Of a DNA stretch of 64,000 bases, positions 62,061 to 64,000 are shown piece after piece. The stretch lies in assembly GCF_007741475.1 (NCBI RefSeq), contig NZ_CP036261.1:1984001-2048000 (forward strand). Reading direction: 5' to 3'. The notes beneath the pieces are model-generated. The model did no database searches, was not told the origin of the DNA, and worked only from the letters and a program-made list of their open reading frames with translations. Every line of letters starts with the position of its first letter. The first letter of the stretch is position 1. A program made the position numbers and the translations under genes. Source of the stretch: Rosistilla ulvae (GTDB lineage: Bacteria > Planctomycetota > Planctomycetia > Pirellulales > Pirellulaceae).

Positions 62061-64000
62061 TCAAACTTCGTTGGTCGTCGCCATCCAGGCGGCGGAATCG
62101 GTGGAATCGATCGGCAGTGCTGGCGATGTCGGTTCGGTTTCGGGAGTGACATCCTCTTCTTGATCGACTTCGAATTCGTAGACGAATCCACCGCGATCAT
62201 CCCAGTCGACAACAACGCGTTGCACCGGCTGGCCTTCGACATTGCGAGACAGTAGTTCGGCCGAAAGCTCTGGCAAGATGTTCTGCTCGATCACCTGGTC
62301 GACCTTCCGCGCCCCGGTGTCGACCGAAACGCATTGCTTCGCCAGTTGAAGAATCAAGCCGTCGGTGAAGACGAGTTCCGCCTTGTGGTGTTCGCGTGTC
62401 CGCTGAACGACCTTGTCCAGCTTCAGCGTGGCGATCCGCTGCAAGACGTCCGTTTCCAATGGGAAATAAGGCAGCACAGTGATCCGACCCAAGAAGGCGG
62501 GCTTAAACGTTTTCAATAACTCTTCGTGCAACGCGTCTTTCAATTCGACCAGGCTCGGCTGACGTCCGTCGCTGCACATTTGAGCGATCAAATCGGTGCC
62601 GGCGTTGGTCGTCATGATCACGACGCTATTCTTGAAATCGATGTCGCGACCTTGACCGTCTTTCATCTGTCCCTTGTCGAAGACTTGATAGAAGACATCT
62701 TGAACGCCGGGATGAGCCTTCTCCAGTTCATCCAACAGGATCACCGAGTAGGGCTTGCGGCGGACCGCTTCGGTCAGCACGCCCCCTTCGCCGTAGCCGA
62801 CGTATCCGGGAGGCGACCCCATCAGCAGCGAAACCTTATGCTCTTCCTTGAATTCCGACATGTTGATCGTCGTCAGTTGTTGCGTGCCGCCGTAGAGCGT
62901 GTCGGCCAAAGCCAAAGCGGTTTCGGTTTTGCCAACACCCGAAGTTCCCGCCAGCATGAAGACGCCGATCGGTTTGTTCGGGTCGCCTAGGCCGGCTCGC
63001 GAGGTGCGGATGTGACGAGCGATCTCGTCCAATGCGTGTGATTGGCCGACGACCGATTCTTCCAGCCGCTGCTTCAGATTCAGAACCGCCGTCGTTTGAT
63101 CGGTGCTCATTCGGCCCAGCGGGATGCCGGTCCAAGCGGAGATCGTGCTGGCGACCGATTGCGAATCGACGTCGACGTAGATCAGCGGTTCATCACCTTG
63201 AGTGTCGTCCAAGTCGGCTTCCAGCCGCGTCAGTTCCGCTTGCAATTCGGTAAGTGACATCGCAGCCAACGGCGACGTCTCCTCATCCGATTCGTTTTCG
63301 GCAACGCGATCGTCCGGCTTGGCCAAAGTGTCACTTGTCTCGATGTTTTTGCGATGGATCTGGTCTTTGATCTGCAAGATCTCTTGAACCGCAAACTTTT
63401 CTTGATGCCAGCGGGCTTCGAGCGCCGCCAGTGCGGATTCGCTTTGTTCTAGATGAGCATTCATCTCGGTCAATTGATCGCCGTGGTCGGCACCCCAGCT
63501 TTGTTCATCTTGCAACCGATCGCTGCGACGACGCACCCGTTCGCACTGGGCTCGGGCGTCTTCGATCGCGCCGGGCGTGCTGTTTTGGCTGATCGCGATC
63601 CGCGCACATGCGGTGTCCAAAACGCTTACCGCTTTGTCGGGCAACTGGCGACCTGTGATGTAGCGACTGCTCAGAGTGACCGCCGAATCGATCGCATCGT
63701 CCAGAATTCGCACACCGTGATGTTGTTCCAACTTGTTTGCCACGCCACGCAACATCGCCTTGGCCACGTCCAACGATGGCTCTTCGACCTTGACGACTTG
63801 AAAACGCCGCGTCAGCGCCGCGTCTTGCTCAAAATATTTCTTGTACTCCGACCAGGTCGTCGCTGCGATCGTTCGAAGTTCGCCGCGGGCCAACGCTGGT
63901 TTGAGCAGATTGGCTGCATCGCCGCCGCCCGCTTGAGCCCCAGCGCCGATCAGCGTGTGAGCTTCGTCGATCATCAAGATGATCGGCGTCGGACTGGCTT
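62061..64000 (-). CDS. clpV: ClpV/TssH-type AAA+ ATPase of type VI secretion, 5' truncated by window edge
   Basis: 645 residues visible; the N-terminal third lies beyond the right edge, and the frame is open to the last base (SPTPIILMIDEAHTLIGAG). D1 end: Walker B IDEAH, GDAANLLKPALARGELRTIAATTWSEYKKYF and DAALTRRFQVVKVEEPS, the wording typical of ClpV rather than ClpB. A middle coiled coil (about 155-265), then D2 with Walker A GTSGVGKTETALALAD, GYVGYGEGGVLTEAVRR, ILLDELEKAHPGVQDVFYQVFDKG and the terminal ATPase subdomain. ClpV recycles contracted TssB/TssC sheaths. Acidic C-terminal tail of about 45 residues is extra. Other T6SS genes are expected to the right. Confidence 0.88.
   Translation of the reverse strand, partial: ASPTPIILMIDEAHTLIGAGAQAGGGDAANLLKPALARGELRTIAATTWSEYKKYFEQDAALTRRFQVVKVEEPSLDVAKAMLRGVANKLEQHHGVRILDDAIDSAVTLSSRYITGRQLPDKAVSVLDTACARIAISQNSTPGAIEDARAQCERVRRRSDRLQDEQSWGADHGDQLTEMNAHLEQSESALAALEARWHQEKFAVQEILQIKDQIHRKNIETSDTLAKPDDRVAENESDEETSPLAAMSLTELQAELTRLEADLDDTQGDEPLIYVDVDSQSVASTISAWTGIPLGRMSTDQTTAVLNLKQRLEESVVGQSHALDEIARHIRTSRAGLGDPNKPIGVFMLAGTSGVGKTETALALADTLYGGTQQLTTINMSEFKEEHKVSLLMGSPPGYVGYGEGGVLTEAVRRKPYSVILLDELEKAHPGVQDVFYQVFDKGQMKDGQGRDIDFKNSVVIMTTNAGTDLIAQMCSDGRQPSLVELKDALHEELLKTFKPAFLGRITVLPYFPLETDVLQRIATLKLDKVVQRTREHHKAELVFTDGLILQLAKQCVSVDTGARKVDQVIEQNILPELSAELLSRNVEGQPVQRVVVDWDDRGGFVYEFEVDQEEDVTPETEPTSPALPIDSTDSAAWMATTNEV

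Noticed and set aside
62061-64000. ClpB disaggregase
   Set aside because: GDAANLLKPALARGELRTI and the VFDKG...DG...IDF stretch fit ClpV; ClpB has different wording in these blocks. Kept as the alternative.

Overview
The window reads as a chromosomal segment of a planctomycete, most likely of the Pirellulaceae (Rhodopirellula/Rosistilla-like). This is inferred from gene content: a DUF1501 protein beside a PSCyt1/PSD1 cytochrome protein, a DUF7133-type dehydrogenase with a CxxCH haem site, Tat-exported Gfo/Idh/MocA oxidoreductase, an LEPR-like surface protein, a DUF5690 transporter, an NqrM-like protein, and moderately GC-rich DNA with many GATCG words. No rRNA, tRNA or CRISPR array was seen.

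Layout. 1-5.3 kb: an N-terminal fragment of a probable MfnB-type gene at the left edge, then a minus-strand cluster of a small exported beta-rich protein, a lipoprotein secretin and an exported immunoglobulin-like protein, with a divergent paralogue of the small protein. This cluster is the best candidate for an undescribed surface or secretion system. 5.3-9.8 kb: dnaE and an FHA protein. 9.9-16.8 kb: a zinc-type dehydrogenase overlapping a hexulose-phosphate-synthase-like gene, then the DUF1501/PSCyt1 pair. 17.2-21.8 kb: a very large hybrid histidine kinase (four PAS, two receivers, HPt) followed by a receiver-ATPase fusion. 22-29.7 kb: metabolic and accessory genes (Gfo/Idh/MocA, RlmI-like methyltransferase, LamG protein, DUF5690 transporter, TIGR03364-like flavoprotein, hexapeptide acetyltransferase). 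29.8-34.3 kb: a diguanylate cyclase downstream of a 956-residue surface protein. 34.7-35.7 kb: rplM-rpsI with a clear terminator. 36-46.3 kb: a one-piece MlaF-MlaE lipid transporter, a small coiled-coil protein, bshB1, a YgiQ-type radical SAM enzyme, and an overlapping DUF58-transglutaminase-cmk run. 46.3-49.4 kb: a compact eboE-pdxJ-queG operon. 49.6-57.5 kb: a cold-shock gene, a membrane-bound dehydrogenase-type protein, a low-complexity Asn/Gln/Pro-rich membrane protein, an NqrM-like gene and a large lipoprotein lipase.

57.5-61.4 kb is the accessory part: palindromes, an imperfect ~310-bp tandem repeat overlapping the end of a REP-associated tyrosine transposase, and an orphan superfamily II helicase with foreign-looking codon use and a C-terminal zinc motif. 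61.4-64 kb returns to host-like sequence with a membrane-anchored thioredoxin and the C-terminal two thirds of a ClpV/TssH-type AAA+ ATPase cut by the right edge, implying type VI secretion genes beyond it.

Functions rest on motif recognition by eye. Start codons were moved from the longest frame when a Shine-Dalgarno sequence, signal peptide or family N-terminus argued for it, and these choices are noted in each entry.
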